Positions 17,526 through 27,367 of a DNA stretch of 64,000 nt are shown here, in pieces. Each line of letters starts with the position of its first letter. The first letter of the stretch is position 1. The notes beneath the pieces were generated by a model, which did no database searches, was not told the DNA's origin, and worked only from the letters and a program-made list of their open reading frames with translations. The position numbers were made by a program, and so were the translations under genes. The stretch comes from SP197 sp965242595 (lineage in GTDB: Bacteria; Pseudomonadota; Alphaproteobacteria; SP197), in the NCBI GenBank assembly GCA_965242595.1, contig OZ251464.1, positions 806,001 through 870,000 of the forward strand, read 5' to 3'.

Positions 17526-17529
<4 letters not shown>
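15073..17529 (+). CDS. pheT: phenylalanine-tRNA ligase beta subunit
   Basis: 818-residue beta subunit. In order: tRNA-binding/OB domain (~40-150, VGLVVAVRPHPRADRLSVCSV), B3/B4 editing domain (~210-380, RPISALVDITNWL and FLEIALFDP), B5 domain (~400-470), catalytic-like core (~490-700), and the C-terminal ferredoxin-fold anticodon-binding domain (~720-810, HRPVQRDFAFAV, VFDLYQGPALGPGRKSLA). The GTG start overlaps the pheS stop (GTGA), so the subunits are translationally coupled. Confidence 0.97.
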
Positions 17530-19340
<1,811 letters not shown>

Positions 19341-19355
19341 CCCCGCGCGCCCCGG

Positions 19356-19385
19356 CCGGCGGCACCCGGCGGCACCCGGCGGCAC
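19356..19385. repeat. 10-base tandem repeat x3
   Basis: Three perfect copies of CCGGCGGCAC (19356-19385) between the lepA stop and the tRNA-Ser promoter. No function is evident. Confidence 0.6.
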
Positions 19386-19386
19386 A

Positions 19387-19415
19387 TTGTCTCCGGGCGC
19401 GGCTGTCGCTAGGGT
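19387..19415 (+). promoter_or_regulatory. tRNA-Ser promoter
   Basis: TTGTCT (19387-19392), 17-base spacer, TAGGGT (19410-19415), ending 10 bases before the tRNA 5' end. Confidence 0.45.
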
Positions 19416-19425
19416 CCGCCTCCGG

Positions 19426-19513
19426 GGAGGGATGGCCGAGCGGTTCAAGGCGCACGCCTGGAAAGCGTGTTGGGCGCAAGCCCTCGCGGGTTCGAATCCC
19501 GCTCCCTCCGCCA
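19426..19513 (+). tRNA. tRNA-Ser(GGA)
   Basis: Type II tRNA with a seven-base acceptor stem GGAGGGA (19426-19432) pairing TCCCTCC (19503-19509), discriminator G and encoded CCA (19511-19513). The anticodon loop CTGGAAAGC gives GGA, which reads UCC/UCU serine codons. A long variable arm (GTGTTGGGCGCAAGCCCTC region) and the GGTTCGAATCC T-arm are present. Confidence 0.96.
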
Positions 19514-19674
19514 TCCTCTCTCCAGGCCGGCGCCGTTCCCAGCGTGAGAACGAGGCATGGGTGGCAATGGGCGGGATTGCCCTTGCCCCGGCACATGGGG
19601 CAAACTGCCCTCGTTGTCGGCTTGCTCAAACTGCTGCCATAGGCCGCTATGCCCGGCCTTTGCGGGGGGATGCC

Positions 19675-20610
19675 ATGACGCGCGAGGGTTTTTGCGAACG
19701 CCTCCGTTCGGGGCCGCCGCTGGTGATGGACGGGGCCACCGGTTCCGAGCTGCAGCGGCGCGGAGTCTATGTTTCCTATGGCGTCAGCGACGAAGGCGTG
19801 CTGGGCGCCTGGTCGGCAACCGCCATGCGCGACGCGCCGGAGGTGGTGCGCGCCGTGCATGAAGACTATCTGCAAGCGGGCGCCGATATCCTCATCACCA
19901 ACAGCTTCTGGACCAACGGCGTCAAACTGGGCCTGGTGGGGCTGGCCGGCGAAGCCAGCAGCTACACCCGCATGGCGGGGGAGATCGCCGTGGCGGCGCG
20001 CGACCGGCTGCGTCCCGGCGCCTTCGTCGCCGGCGGCATGGCCCCGCCCCATGGCGGGCGCGACACGGTGCCGGCAGACCGCGACGATCTGCCGCGCGAG
20101 TTCGCCATGCAGGCGCGCGAGCTCGCCGCCACCGGCGTCGATGTCCTGCTGCCCGAATACATCGGCTGGATCGAAGACTGCGTGGCGGCGGTGGACGCGG
20201 TGGCGGCGGTGGGCCTGCCGGTCGTGCTGGGCCTGCGCCATGTCCGCCCCGACGGCACCATGCAGCACGGCGAAAGTTTCCAGGCGCTGGTGGCGGCGCT
20301 GGACGGGCGCGAGGTGGCGGCGATCCTGCTGATGTGCTCCGAACCCGCCGCCATCGATGCTTGCCTGCCCCGCCTCGCCGCCGCCTTCGACGGCCCGGTG
20401 GGCGCCTATCCCAATATCGGCTACAACTATTCCGGCGAATCCGGGGCGGCGGTCAAGGCGGGCGGCCATTTCCACAGCCTCGATGTCAGCCACACGCCCG
20501 CCATGCTGGCCGCCCATGCCCGGGGCTGGTTCGACGATGGCGCCCGCATCGTCGGCGGTTGCTGCGCCACCACGCCAGACCACATCGCCGCCATCCGCGC
20601 CCTGGTCTGA
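19675..20610 (+). CDS. homocysteine S-methyltransferase family protein
   Basis: 311-residue Zn-dependent methyltransferase of the homocysteine S-methyltransferase/BHMT family, which would methylate homocysteine to methionine using betaine, S-methylmethionine or a related donor. It has the (beta/alpha)8 start MDGATGSELQRRG and the zinc cysteines: one in LLMCSEPAAI and the paired ones in VGGCCATTPDHI. A donor cannot be assigned. ATG 19675 begins the family homology closely. With the transsulfuration enzymes upstream it indicates active homocysteine partitioning. Confidence 0.85.
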   Translation: MTREGFCERLRSGPPLVMDGATGSELQRRGVYVSYGVSDEGVLGAWSATAMRDAPEVVRAVHEDYLQAGADILITNSFWTNGVKLGLVGLAGEASSYTRMAGEIAVAARDRLRPGAFVAGGMAPPHGGRDTVPADRDDLPREFAMQARELAATGVDVLLPEYIGWIEDCVAAVDAVAAVGLPVVLGLRHVRPDGTMQHGESFQALVAALDGREVAAILLMCSEPAAIDACLPRLAAAFDGPVGAYPNIGYNYSGESGAAVKAGGHFHSLDVSHTPAMLAAHARGWFDDGARIVGGCCATTPDHIAAIRALV

Positions 20611-20642
20611 CCCGGTTTGACCCGGCCCGCCGGGATGCGCCC

Positions 20643-22157
20643 TCACGTCGCCAGCGCGATCCTGCGATAGCTCAGCGCTTCGGCGATATGGGGGCGGCGG
20701 ATGGCGGGGCTTGCGTCCAGGTCGGCAACGGTGCGCGCCACCCGCTGCACCCGGTGCCAGCCCCGCGCCGAAAGCTTCAGCCGTTCGGCGGCCTGCAGCA
20801 GCAGCGCCCGGACGTCGCCGTCCAGCGGCGCCACCTCGTCCAGCAGCCGGCCTTCGGCGGCGGCGTTCACCCGCACGCCGGGATGGCCGCCATAGCGTTC
20901 GGTCTGCACCCGGCGCGCGGCGCCCACCCGCGCCGCCACCTGGCGCGAGCCTTCGCCCGGCGGCGGCAGGGCCAGATCGGCCGCCGGCAGGTCGGGCACC
21001 TCGACATGCAGGTCGATGCGGTCGAACAGGGGGCCGGAGATGCGGGCCTGATAGGCGCCGGCACAGCGCGGCGCCCGCACGCAGGCGCGCGAGGGATCGG
21101 CCAGCCAGCCGCATTTGCAGGGATTCATGGCGGCCACCAGCTGGAAACGGGCGGGCCAGGTGATGTGGCGGTTGGCCCGGGCCACCAGCGCCTGGCCGGT
21201 CTCGGCCGGCTGGCGCAGCGCGTCCAGCGCCTGGCGGTGAAACTCCGGCAGCTCGTCCAGGAACAGCACGCCGTTATGGGCCAGCGAAACCTCGCCCGGC
21301 CCCGCCCGCGGGCCGCCGCCGGCCAGGGCGGCCATGCTGGCGCTGTGATGGGGGTCGCGAAAGGGGCGCCGCCGGTCGATCTGCCCGCCCTTCAGCGCGC
21401 CCGCCACCGAGGCGACCAGGCTGGTCTCCAGCGCCTCGTCCGGCGTCAGGGGCGGCAGGATGCCGGGCAGGCGCCTTGCCAGCATGGATTTGCCGGCCCC
21501 GGGCGGGCCGATCATCAGCAGGTTGTGGCCGCCGGCGGCGGCGATCTCCAGCGCCCGCTTGGCCGCCTCCTGGCCCTTGATGTCGGCCAGGTCGGGCGCC
21601 GGGGCGGCGTGGTCCGTCATCTGGCGGGCGGTGGGCGGCGTCAGCCTGTGCGTGCCCTTCCAGTGGTTGATCAGGGCGATCAGATGGTCCGGCGCCAGCA
21701 CCTCGCCGCCGGCCCAGGCCGCCTCCGGCCCGTTGGCCGCCGGGCACACCAGGCCGCTGCCCTGGCGCTTTGCGCCGATGGCCGCCGGCAGCACGCCCGC
21801 CACCTGGCTGATGCGCCCATCCAGCGCCAGCTCGCCCAGCACGATGTGGCCGTGCACCGTCTCCGGCGCCACGGCGCCCAGCGCCGCCAGCAGCGCCACG
21901 GCGATGGGCAGGTCGTAATGGCTGCCCTCCTTCAGCAGGTCGGCCGGGGCCAGGTTGACGGCGATGCGGCGCGGCGGAAAGGCGATGCCCACCGCCGCCA
22001 GGGCCGAGCGCACCCGCTCGCGGCTTTCGCCCACCGCCTTGTCCGGCAGGCCGACGATGTTGAAGGTCGGCTGGCCCGGCGCCAGAGACACCTGCACCTC
22101 CACCGGCAGGGCCTCGACGCCGGCCAGCGCCACGGTGGCGATGCGGGTGGCGATCAT
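20643..22157 (-). CDS. comM: YifB/ComM-family AAA+ ATPase (Mg-chelatase-like)
   Basis: 504-residue ComM-type hexameric helicase that promotes branch migration during natural transformation. It has an N-terminal Lon-protease-like domain (1-~170, FNIVGLPDKAVGESRERV), a Walker A GPPGAGKSMLARR block, Walker B GVLFLDELPEFHRQ, a zinc-finger-like CKCGWLADPSRACVRAPRC insertion, and the C-terminal Mg-chelatase domain (SARGWHRVQRVARTVADLD). The candidate promoter places the transcript start at about the ATG, so the mRNA may be leaderless. Confidence 0.92.
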   Translation of the reverse strand: MIATRIATVALAGVEALPVEVQVSLAPGQPTFNIVGLPDKAVGESRERVRSALAAVGIAFPPRRIAVNLAPADLLKEGSHYDLPIAVALLAALGAVAPETVHGHIVLGELALDGRISQVAGVLPAAIGAKRQGSGLVCPAANGPEAAWAGGEVLAPDHLIALINHWKGTHRLTPPTARQMTDHAAPAPDLADIKGQEAAKRALEIAAAGGHNLLMIGPPGAGKSMLARRLPGILPPLTPDEALETSLVASVAGALKGGQIDRRRPFRDPHHSASMAALAGGGPRAGPGEVSLAHNGVLFLDELPEFHRQALDALRQPAETGQALVARANRHITWPARFQLVAAMNPCKCGWLADPSRACVRAPRCAGAYQARISGPLFDRIDLHVEVPDLPAADLALPPPGEGSRQVAARVGAARRVQTERYGGHPGVRVNAAAEGRLLDEVAPLDGDVRALLLQAAERLKLSARGWHRVQRVARTVADLDASPAIRRPHIAEALSYRRIALAT

Positions 22158-22163
22158 GGCGCG

Positions 22164-22192
22164 AACCTAGCCGCTTTCGCCCTTCCGGTCAG
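22164..22192 (-). promoter_or_regulatory. comM promoter, probable leaderless start
   Basis: Minus strand: CTGACC (22192-22187), 17-base spacer, TAGGTT (22169-22164), followed after six bases by the comM ATG. Transcription starting 6-8 bases after the -10 box would begin at or next to the start codon. Confidence 0.45.
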
Positions 22193-22201
22193 CGCGCATC
22201 T

Positions 22202-22230
22202 TTGTCGCCGCCCTTCGCTTCGGCTATGGA
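22202..22230 (+). promoter_or_regulatory. selC-selD promoter
   Basis: TTGTCG (22202-22207), 17-base spacer, TATGGA (22225-22230), ending 31 bases before the tRNA-Sec 5' end. No second promoter is apparent between tRNA-Sec and selD. Confidence 0.5.
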
Positions 22231-22261
22231 AGGCGGAGGCCCCGGCGCCGGGGCGGGCAAG

Positions 22262-22354
22262 GGAAGGGGATCGGCTCCGGTGGGCCGCCTGGTCTTCAAA
22301 ACCAGCGAGGGGCGCGCGAGCGTGCCTGGTGGGTTCGACTCCCGCCCCCTTCCG
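22262..22354 (+). tRNA. selC: selenocysteine tRNA, tRNA-Sec(UCA)
   Basis: 93-base tRNA with the Sec-specific 8-base acceptor stem GGAAGGGG (22262-22269) pairing CCCCTTCC (22346-22353) and discriminator G22354. The anticodon stem CTGGT/ACCAG encloses loop CTTCAAA, anticodon TCA (22296-22298), which decodes UGA. A long variable arm (GGCGCGC paired with GCGTGCC) and T-arm GTGGGTTCGACTCCCGC are present. The 3' bases after the discriminator are CCG rather than CCA, so CCA must be added or repaired post-transcriptionally. It lies ~20 bases before the likely selD start. Confidence 0.96.
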
Positions 22355-22375
22355 CCGCGCGCAGGCGCCCTGGAG

Positions 22376-24553
22376 GTGGTGCTGGTGGGCGGCGGCCACG
22401 CCCATGTGGAGGTGCTGCGCCGCTTCGCCATGGATCCGCCCGCCGGCCTGCGCCCGGTGGTGGTGGCCCGCGATGCGCTGACGCCTTATTCCGGCATGTT
22501 GCCGGGCTATCTGGCCGGCCGCTATGGCCACGACCGGGCCCATATCGATCTGCGTCCGCTGGCCTCGCGCGCCGGCGCCAGGCTGATCTGCGCCGCCGCC
22601 ACCGGGCTGGATCTGGAACGGCGCCGGGTGCTGTTCGCCCAGCGCCCGCCGCTGGCCTTCGATCTGGTCTCGCTCGATATCGGCTCCCGCCCGCCCGTGG
22701 CCGCCATCGCCGGCGCCGACCGCCACGCCCTGGCGGTGAAGCCGGTGGATGCCTTTCTGGCCGGTTGGCGCCGGGTCGAGGCCGCCGCCGGCGCCGCGGC
22801 CGTCACCTTCCGCGTGGCCGTGATCGGCGGCGGCGCCGGCGGGGTGGAGCTGTGCCTGGGCCTGCAACGCCGCCTGAGCCGCGCCCTGGCGGCTTCCGGG
22901 AGGCCGGCGGTGAAGCCCCCGGCCTTCGCGCTGGTCACCGAAGGCGCCAGGCTGCTGGAAAACCACGCCGCCCGCGCGTCCCGGCTGCTGGCGGCGGCGC
23001 TGGCGCGGGCCGGAATCGCCCTTCATGCCGGGCGGCGGGTGGCGTCCATCGGCCCCGCCGGCCTGGTTCTGGAAGACGGCGCCGCCATCGCCTGCGACGC
23101 GGCCGTGCTGGCCACCGGGGCGGCGCCGCCCGCCTGGCTGGCGGAGACCGGGCTGGCCCTGGATGGCGCCGGCTTCGTGCGCGTGGATGCCTGTTTGCGT
23201 TCCCTCTCCCATCCCTTTGTGCTGGCGGCGGGCGATATCGCTGCCTTCGCCCCCCGTCCGTTGCAAAAGAACGGCGTTCAGGCGGTGCGCCAGGGGCCGC
23301 TGCTGGCGCGCAATCTGCGCCGCCTGGCGCGGCGCCTGCCGCCGGTGGCCTTCCGCCCCCGCCGCCACAGCCTGGCGTTGATCGCCAGCGGCGAAGGCCG
23401 CGCCGTCGCCTCCTGGGGGCCGTTGGCCTGCGAGGGCGCCTGGGTGTGGCGCTGGAAGGACGGGATCGACCGGCGCTGGATGCGGCGCTATCGCCGGCTG
23501 CCGGCGATGGCCCCGGCGGGCGGGCACGAGGCGGCCATGCGCTGCGGCGGCTGCGGCGCCAAGGTGCCGGCCCATGTGCTGCGCCGCGCCCTCGGTCGCC
23601 TGCGGGCTTCGCGCCCCGAAACCCTGGCCCTGCTGGCCACGCCCGACGATGCGGCCGAGATCGCCCCGCCGCCGGGCAGCGTGGCCGTGCAGACGGTGGA
23701 CCAGTTCCCGGCCCTGATCGGCGATGGCTATCTTTTCGGCCGCATCGCCGCCTGCCACGCCCTTTCCGATATCCACGCCATGGGCGCCAAACCCGCCTTT
23801 GCCCTGGTGCTGGCGGGCCTGCTGCCGGGCAGCGCGCGGGCCATGGAGGAAGAGCTGGTGCAGATGCTCCAGGGCGTGGTTTCCATCCTGGAGAGGGAGG
23901 GCTGCGCGCTGGCCGGCGGCCACAGCGGCGAGGCCACCCTGCGCGCCAGCCTGGGCCTTGCCGTCACCGGCTTCGCCCCACCGTCCTCGCTGGTGCGCAT
24001 GGGCGGGCTGAAAGCGGGCGACGCCCTGGTGCTGACCCGCCCGCTGGGGACCGGCGTGCTGTTCGCCGCCGAGATGGCGGGCGAGGCGCGCAGCCCCTGG
24101 ATCGAGGCGGCGCTGGCGGGAATGCAGGAATCCAACGCCCCGGCGGCGGACATCCTGAAGGCCCACGGCGTCCACGCCATGACCGATGTCACCGGCTTCG
24201 GCCTGGCGGGGCATCTGCGCGCCATGCTGGCGGCCTCCGGCATGGCCGCCCGCCTGGACGGCGCCGCCCTGCCCGCCTGGCCGGGGGCGCGGGAACTGCT
24301 GGCGCGCGGCATCGCCAGCACGCTGCATCCCGGCAATGTGGCGGCGCTGGCGGATATCGTCGATAGCGCGGCGGACCCGCTGCTGTTCGACCCGCAAACC
24401 GCCGGCGGTCTGCTGGCGGGTCTTCCCGCCCCCCGCGCCGCCGCCTGCGTCCGGGCGCTGCGGGCGGCGGGGTGCGAGCGGGCCGCCATCGTCGGGCACA
24501 TCGTCCCCGGCCCGCCTGCCATCCGCCTGGCCGGCGGCGCTCAGTCGCAATAG
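22376..24553 (+). CDS. selD: FAD-dependent oxidoreductase-selenide, water dikinase fusion
   Basis: Two-domain fusion. Residues ~1-370 are a pyridine-nucleotide-disulfide/NDH-2-like flavoprotein (VVLVGGGHAHVEVL dinucleotide motif, second Rossmann VAVIGGGAGGVEL, and FVLAAGDIAAF). The rest is SelD, which makes selenophosphate from selenide and ATP: glycine-rich active-site loop MRCGGCGAKVPAHVL with Cys and Lys, Asp-rich QTVDQFPALIGDGY, CHALSDIHAMGA and VTGFGLAGHL. The flavin domain may supply reduced selenium. The exact start is unclear: GTG 22376, 22379 or 22385, right after tRNA-Sec. A longer frame from 22202 would translate through the tRNA and is rejected. The 3' end overlaps the convergent selenoprotein gene by 13 bases. 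Confidence 0.93.
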   Translation: MVLVGGGHAHVEVLRRFAMDPPAGLRPVVVARDALTPYSGMLPGYLAGRYGHDRAHIDLRPLASRAGARLICAAATGLDLERRRVLFAQRPPLAFDLVSLDIGSRPPVAAIAGADRHALAVKPVDAFLAGWRRVEAAAGAAAVTFRVAVIGGGAGGVELCLGLQRRLSRALAASGRPAVKPPAFALVTEGARLLENHAARASRLLAAALARAGIALHAGRRVASIGPAGLVLEDGAAIACDAAVLATGAAPPAWLAETGLALDGAGFVRVDACLRSLSHPFVLAAGDIAAFAPRPLQKNGVQAVRQGPLLARNLRRLARRLPPVAFRPRRHSLALIASGEGRAVASWGPLACEGAWVWRWKDGIDRRWMRRYRRLPAMAPAGGHEAAMRCGGCGAKVPAHVLRRALGRLRASRPETLALLATPDDAAEIAPPPGSVAVQTVDQFPALIGDGYLFGRIAACHALSDIHAMGAKPAFALVLAGLLPGSARAMEEELVQMLQGVVSILEREGCALAGGHSGEATLRASLGLAVTGFAPPSSLVRMGGLKAGDALVLTRPLGTGVLFAAEMAGEARSPWIEAALAGMQESNAPAADILKAHGVHAMTDVTGFGLAGHLRAMLAASGMAARLDGAALPAWPGARELLARGIASTLHPGNVAALADIVDSAADPLLFDPQTAGGLLAGLPAPRAAACVRALRAAGCERAAIVGHIVPGPPAIRLAGGAQSQ

Positions 24554-25722
24554 CCCTCCGGCACCAGCATGAAATCGCCGACATGGCGGACGGCCCTTTC
24601 GCCGTCCTTCAGGCAGGCCAGGCGCAGGGCGCGGACCAGGCCGCCGGCATGGGTGCGGGTCCAATACCAATCCGCCAGCTGGGCCTCCGGCAGGTCGCCG
24701 TCGCCTGCGGCCTCGAAATAGTAGCTCTTCAGGTCTTCGGCGGCCAGGCGCAGGGCGTCGGCCGCCGCCATGGCGGGCGTGGATGGGGGCCGCTCGCCGG
24801 CCAGCCAGCGGCCCAGCAGCCGCGCCGCCGCTTCGGTCTCCAGCCCGCTCGCCCCCACCGTGGTGCGCCCGCGCCGTTCCACGCTGGCGCGATAGCGGGG
24901 CGCCAGGGCGGCGAGCTCGGCGATCACCGCCTCGGTGTCGGCCGCGGGCGTGGCGATGTCATGCTCGAAGGGCGGCTGCCAGGGGCGGCCAGGGGCGGCC
25001 AGCGCCGGCGCGTCGTCGGGGAAATCTTCCAGCACCGGGCCGCGCGGCCTCTCCAGCAGGTCCAGGGCGGCCCGCAGCACCCGCCTTTGAAAGGTGGGCT
25101 GGTCCGGAGCGCCGAAGGGCCGGCCCAGCGGAAACGGCACCCACAGGGCGCGCGGCGGCGCCAGCTGTTCGGCCTGGCGTCTCACCAGAGCGATGGCGAC
25201 CGTCGCCAGCCCCTCGTCTTCCATATATTTTGCCAGTCCGCTCACGGCGCACGTGCAAAGGGGTCAGACCGGGGCCAGCACCACCGTGTTGACGCCATCG
25301 CCCTTCATCCGCCCCGCCAGGGCGCGGGCGGAGGCCTCCATGGCGCCCGGCTGCGACGCGCCCATGAAGGAATAATGGCAGGAGGCCACGGCGCCGATCT
25401 CGCCCGCCGCCGCCAGCTCCTGGAGCCGTTCGACCGGCAGGACCACATTGAGGTCGTGCTGGAAACCGGTGCGGTCGTGGGAGACGGAAAGGTGATCCAT
25501 CACCGCCTCGCCAGCCCGTTCGGTGGGGATGGCGCGCCAATCGCCCGCCCCCTCGCTGAAGGGGCGGTCGCCCGGCAGCTTGAGGCCGGCCGTGGAGATC
25601 AGCGCCACGCAGCGCTGCCCGCCCGGCGGCGGCCGCACCCAGGGCGCGCCCGGCACTTCGGGCAGCCGGTAGCTGTCCAGGAACTCCCCGAGTTCGGGGT
25701 CGATATCGTTCATGCGCACCAT
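24541..25722 (-). CDS. GrdB-like selenoprotein, in-frame UGA read as selenocysteine
   Basis: The 1182-base frame (393 residues) is interrupted only by TGA 25266-25264 at codon 153. Both sides belong to one family, the glycine/sarcosine/betaine/proline reductase selenoprotein-B-like proteins. Before it: MDHLSVSHDRTGFQHDLNVV, LQELAAAGEIGAV, HYSFMGA, DGVNTVVLAPV. Then U153-P-L-C156-T-C158, then SGLAKYMEDEGLATVAIALV and PPRALWVPFPLGRPFG. Homologues carry Cys at this position. A SECIS-like hairpin follows the UGA, and tRNA-Sec and selD are the next genes. It is probably a Sec/Cys redox enzyme; the substrate is unknown. ATG 25713 is an alternative start. If UGA terminated, a useless 152-residue fragment would result. 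Confidence 0.9.
25229..25259 (-). promoter_or_regulatory. bacterial SECIS-like hairpin
   Basis: Begins 4 bases after the UGA on the minus strand. Lower stem TTTGC/GCAAA (25259-25255 with 25233-25229), a two-by-two internal loop, GT/AC, one mismatch, then CGC/GCG closing a five-base apical loop CGTGA (25246-25242). The loop starts 18 bases after the UGA and has G in its second position followed by U, agreeing with the spacing and loop rules for SelB-binding bacterial SECIS elements. Folding was done by eye. Confidence 0.6.
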
Positions 25723-25776
25723 CGCCGCCTTGCCTCCGCATCGCCGCCCCAGCCTGGGCGGCGGCGGGGCGCCCTG

Positions 25777-27315
25777 TCAACGCCGCTCTCGTGTCGGTTG
25801 GTGCCCCGATCCTCGCCCCGGGGCGGCGTGCGAATCCAGGCTGGCAACGGTCTCCAGCATCGGCGGGGCCAGCCGGTCGGCGCTGCGCCCGGCCCAGTCG
25901 CGTTCCGCCACGGTCGCCAGCATGCGCCGCTGCCCCGCCTCCAGCCGCTCCAGCGCGGCCGCCATATCGGTGGTGAGCAGGCGGCCTTCGGCCACCACCT
26001 GGCGCCCGCCGACATAGACATCGACGATGGCCCGCGACCCCGCCACCGCCAGCAGGCTCCTCAGCGGCTCGCGCACCGGCATCATGGCCGGGTGCTTCAG
26101 GTCCACCAGCGCGATATCGGCCTTCGCGCCCGGGGCCAGCCGGCCCAGATCGTCGCGGCCCAGCGCCTGGGCCCCGGCGACGGTGGCGGCGTGGAAGACG
26201 TCGCGCCAGGCGAGATCGGCCACGCTTTCGCCCACCAGGCGGGCGGCCAGGGCGGCGGTTTTCATCTCGTCCAGCATGTCGTGGGGATAGGTGTCGGTTC
26301 CCAGCCCCACCCGCACGCCGTGGCGCAGATAACCGCCCAGGGTGCGCAGCGCGATGCCGCGCCGCGAGAACACGGTGGGGCAATGGGCGACGCTGGCGCC
26401 ATGGTCGCGCAGCAGGTCCAGATCGCCCTGCGAGGTCCAGTGCAGCCAGGGGTGGTGATCCAGAAAGATGGCGTGGGCCAGGATGCTGCGGCTGTCGAGC
26501 ACGCCGATATCGGCCAGCCAGCGGATCGGCGTTTTGCCGTGGCGGCGCTGCATCTCCAGGAATTCGGTCACCGATTGGGCGGTGTGCAGGGTCCAGGGCA
26601 GGTTGCGCTCGCGGGCGAAGGCGTGGCTGTCGCGCAGCAGCTCTTCGCTGCAGGTATCGACCTGGGAGGGCGAGACCATGCCCGAAAGGCGCCCGCTGGG
26701 GTGCTGGCGCGCCCGCTCTACGATGGCCTGCGCCCGTTCGAACTGGCGCCGCCCTGCCTTGCGGTCCCAATGGTAGTTCAGGCTGTGGCCGTCGCCGGTG
26801 GACCAGCGCGCATCGCGAAAGAACGGCGCCGCCACGGCGCGGATGCCGCTGGCCGCCAGCGCGTCCAGCCAGCCGTCGAAGGGGGCGGAAAGGTCCACCG
26901 CCGTGGTGGTGCCCGACAGCAGCAGCTCGCCCAGGGACACCGCCAGGCAGGCGGCGCGGCCCTCCTCGTCCACCGGCTCGAACACCGGCAGATGTTCGTA
27001 GAGCGAGCTGTGCCAGAAGCCGGGCGAGCGGGTCTCGTCGGTGATGCCCTTGCGCATCGCCTCGCTTTGGGCGTGGGTGTGGATATCGACCAGGCCAGGG
27101 ATCGCCATGCGGTCGCGCCCGTCGATCTCGCGCCCGGCCCGTCCCTGCCAGCCCTTGCCGGCGAAGGTGACGGTATCGCCGCGAAAGGCGAGATCGGCGT
27201 CGCGCAGATAGACATGGCCGCTGCCGTCCCAGGCCACCAGCCAGGCGATGTTGCGGATGACGACGTCTGCGTCCCTGGCGGCGCCCCTGGTGGCGTTTGT
27301 GGCGGTTGCTGCCAT
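25777..27315 (-). CDS. amidohydrolase family protein (cytosine-deaminase-like)
   Basis: 512-residue metal-dependent hydrolase. N-terminal composite beta domain (ADVVIRNIAWLVAWDG), metal-binding HxH in GLVDIHTHAQSEA, later His in LPWTLHTAQSV and ILAHAIFLDHH, catalytic Asp region GLGTDTYPHDML, and the C-terminal LAPGAKADIALVDLKHPAM block. It is similar to deaminases/chlorohydrolases of the TrzN/AtzB-SsnA branch; the substrate is not predictable. ATG 27315 follows GGGAGGG. It is 54 bases upstream of the selenoprotein gene on the same strand, so the two are probably co-transcribed and may act in one pathway. Confidence 0.85.
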   Translation of the reverse strand: MAATATNATRGAARDADVVIRNIAWLVAWDGSGHVYLRDADLAFRGDTVTFAGKGWQGRAGREIDGRDRMAIPGLVDIHTHAQSEAMRKGITDETRSPGFWHSSLYEHLPVFEPVDEEGRAACLAVSLGELLLSGTTTAVDLSAPFDGWLDALAASGIRAVAAPFFRDARWSTGDGHSLNYHWDRKAGRRQFERAQAIVERARQHPSGRLSGMVSPSQVDTCSEELLRDSHAFARERNLPWTLHTAQSVTEFLEMQRRHGKTPIRWLADIGVLDSRSILAHAIFLDHHPWLHWTSQGDLDLLRDHGASVAHCPTVFSRRGIALRTLGGYLRHGVRVGLGTDTYPHDMLDEMKTAALAARLVGESVADLAWRDVFHAATVAGAQALGRDDLGRLAPGAKADIALVDLKHPAMMPVREPLRSLLAVAGSRAIVDVYVGGRQVVAEGRLLTTDMAAALERLEAGQRRMLATVAERDWAGRSADRLAPPMLETVASLDSHAAPGRGSGHQPTRERR

Positions 27316-27367
27316 GTGCCCTCCCGCCGCCATCCTAGCCCGCGCCCTGCGGCGGCAGGAAGTGGGG

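Noticed and set aside
22202..22375. Translating SelD from ATG 22202 or upstream methionines
   Set aside because: These codons overlap the tRNA-Sec gene and its promoter; flavoprotein homology starts only at about 22376.
22154..24670. 838-codon minus-strand frame antisense to selD
   Set aside because: Gly/Arg/Gln-rich shadow of a well-conserved selD fusion; no motif and no ribosome site.
24541..25245. Separate hypothetical gene starting at GTG 25245
   Set aside because: It is the C-terminal part of the selenoprotein. It has no ribosome site and begins in mid-domain, right after the Sec-x-x-Cys motif.
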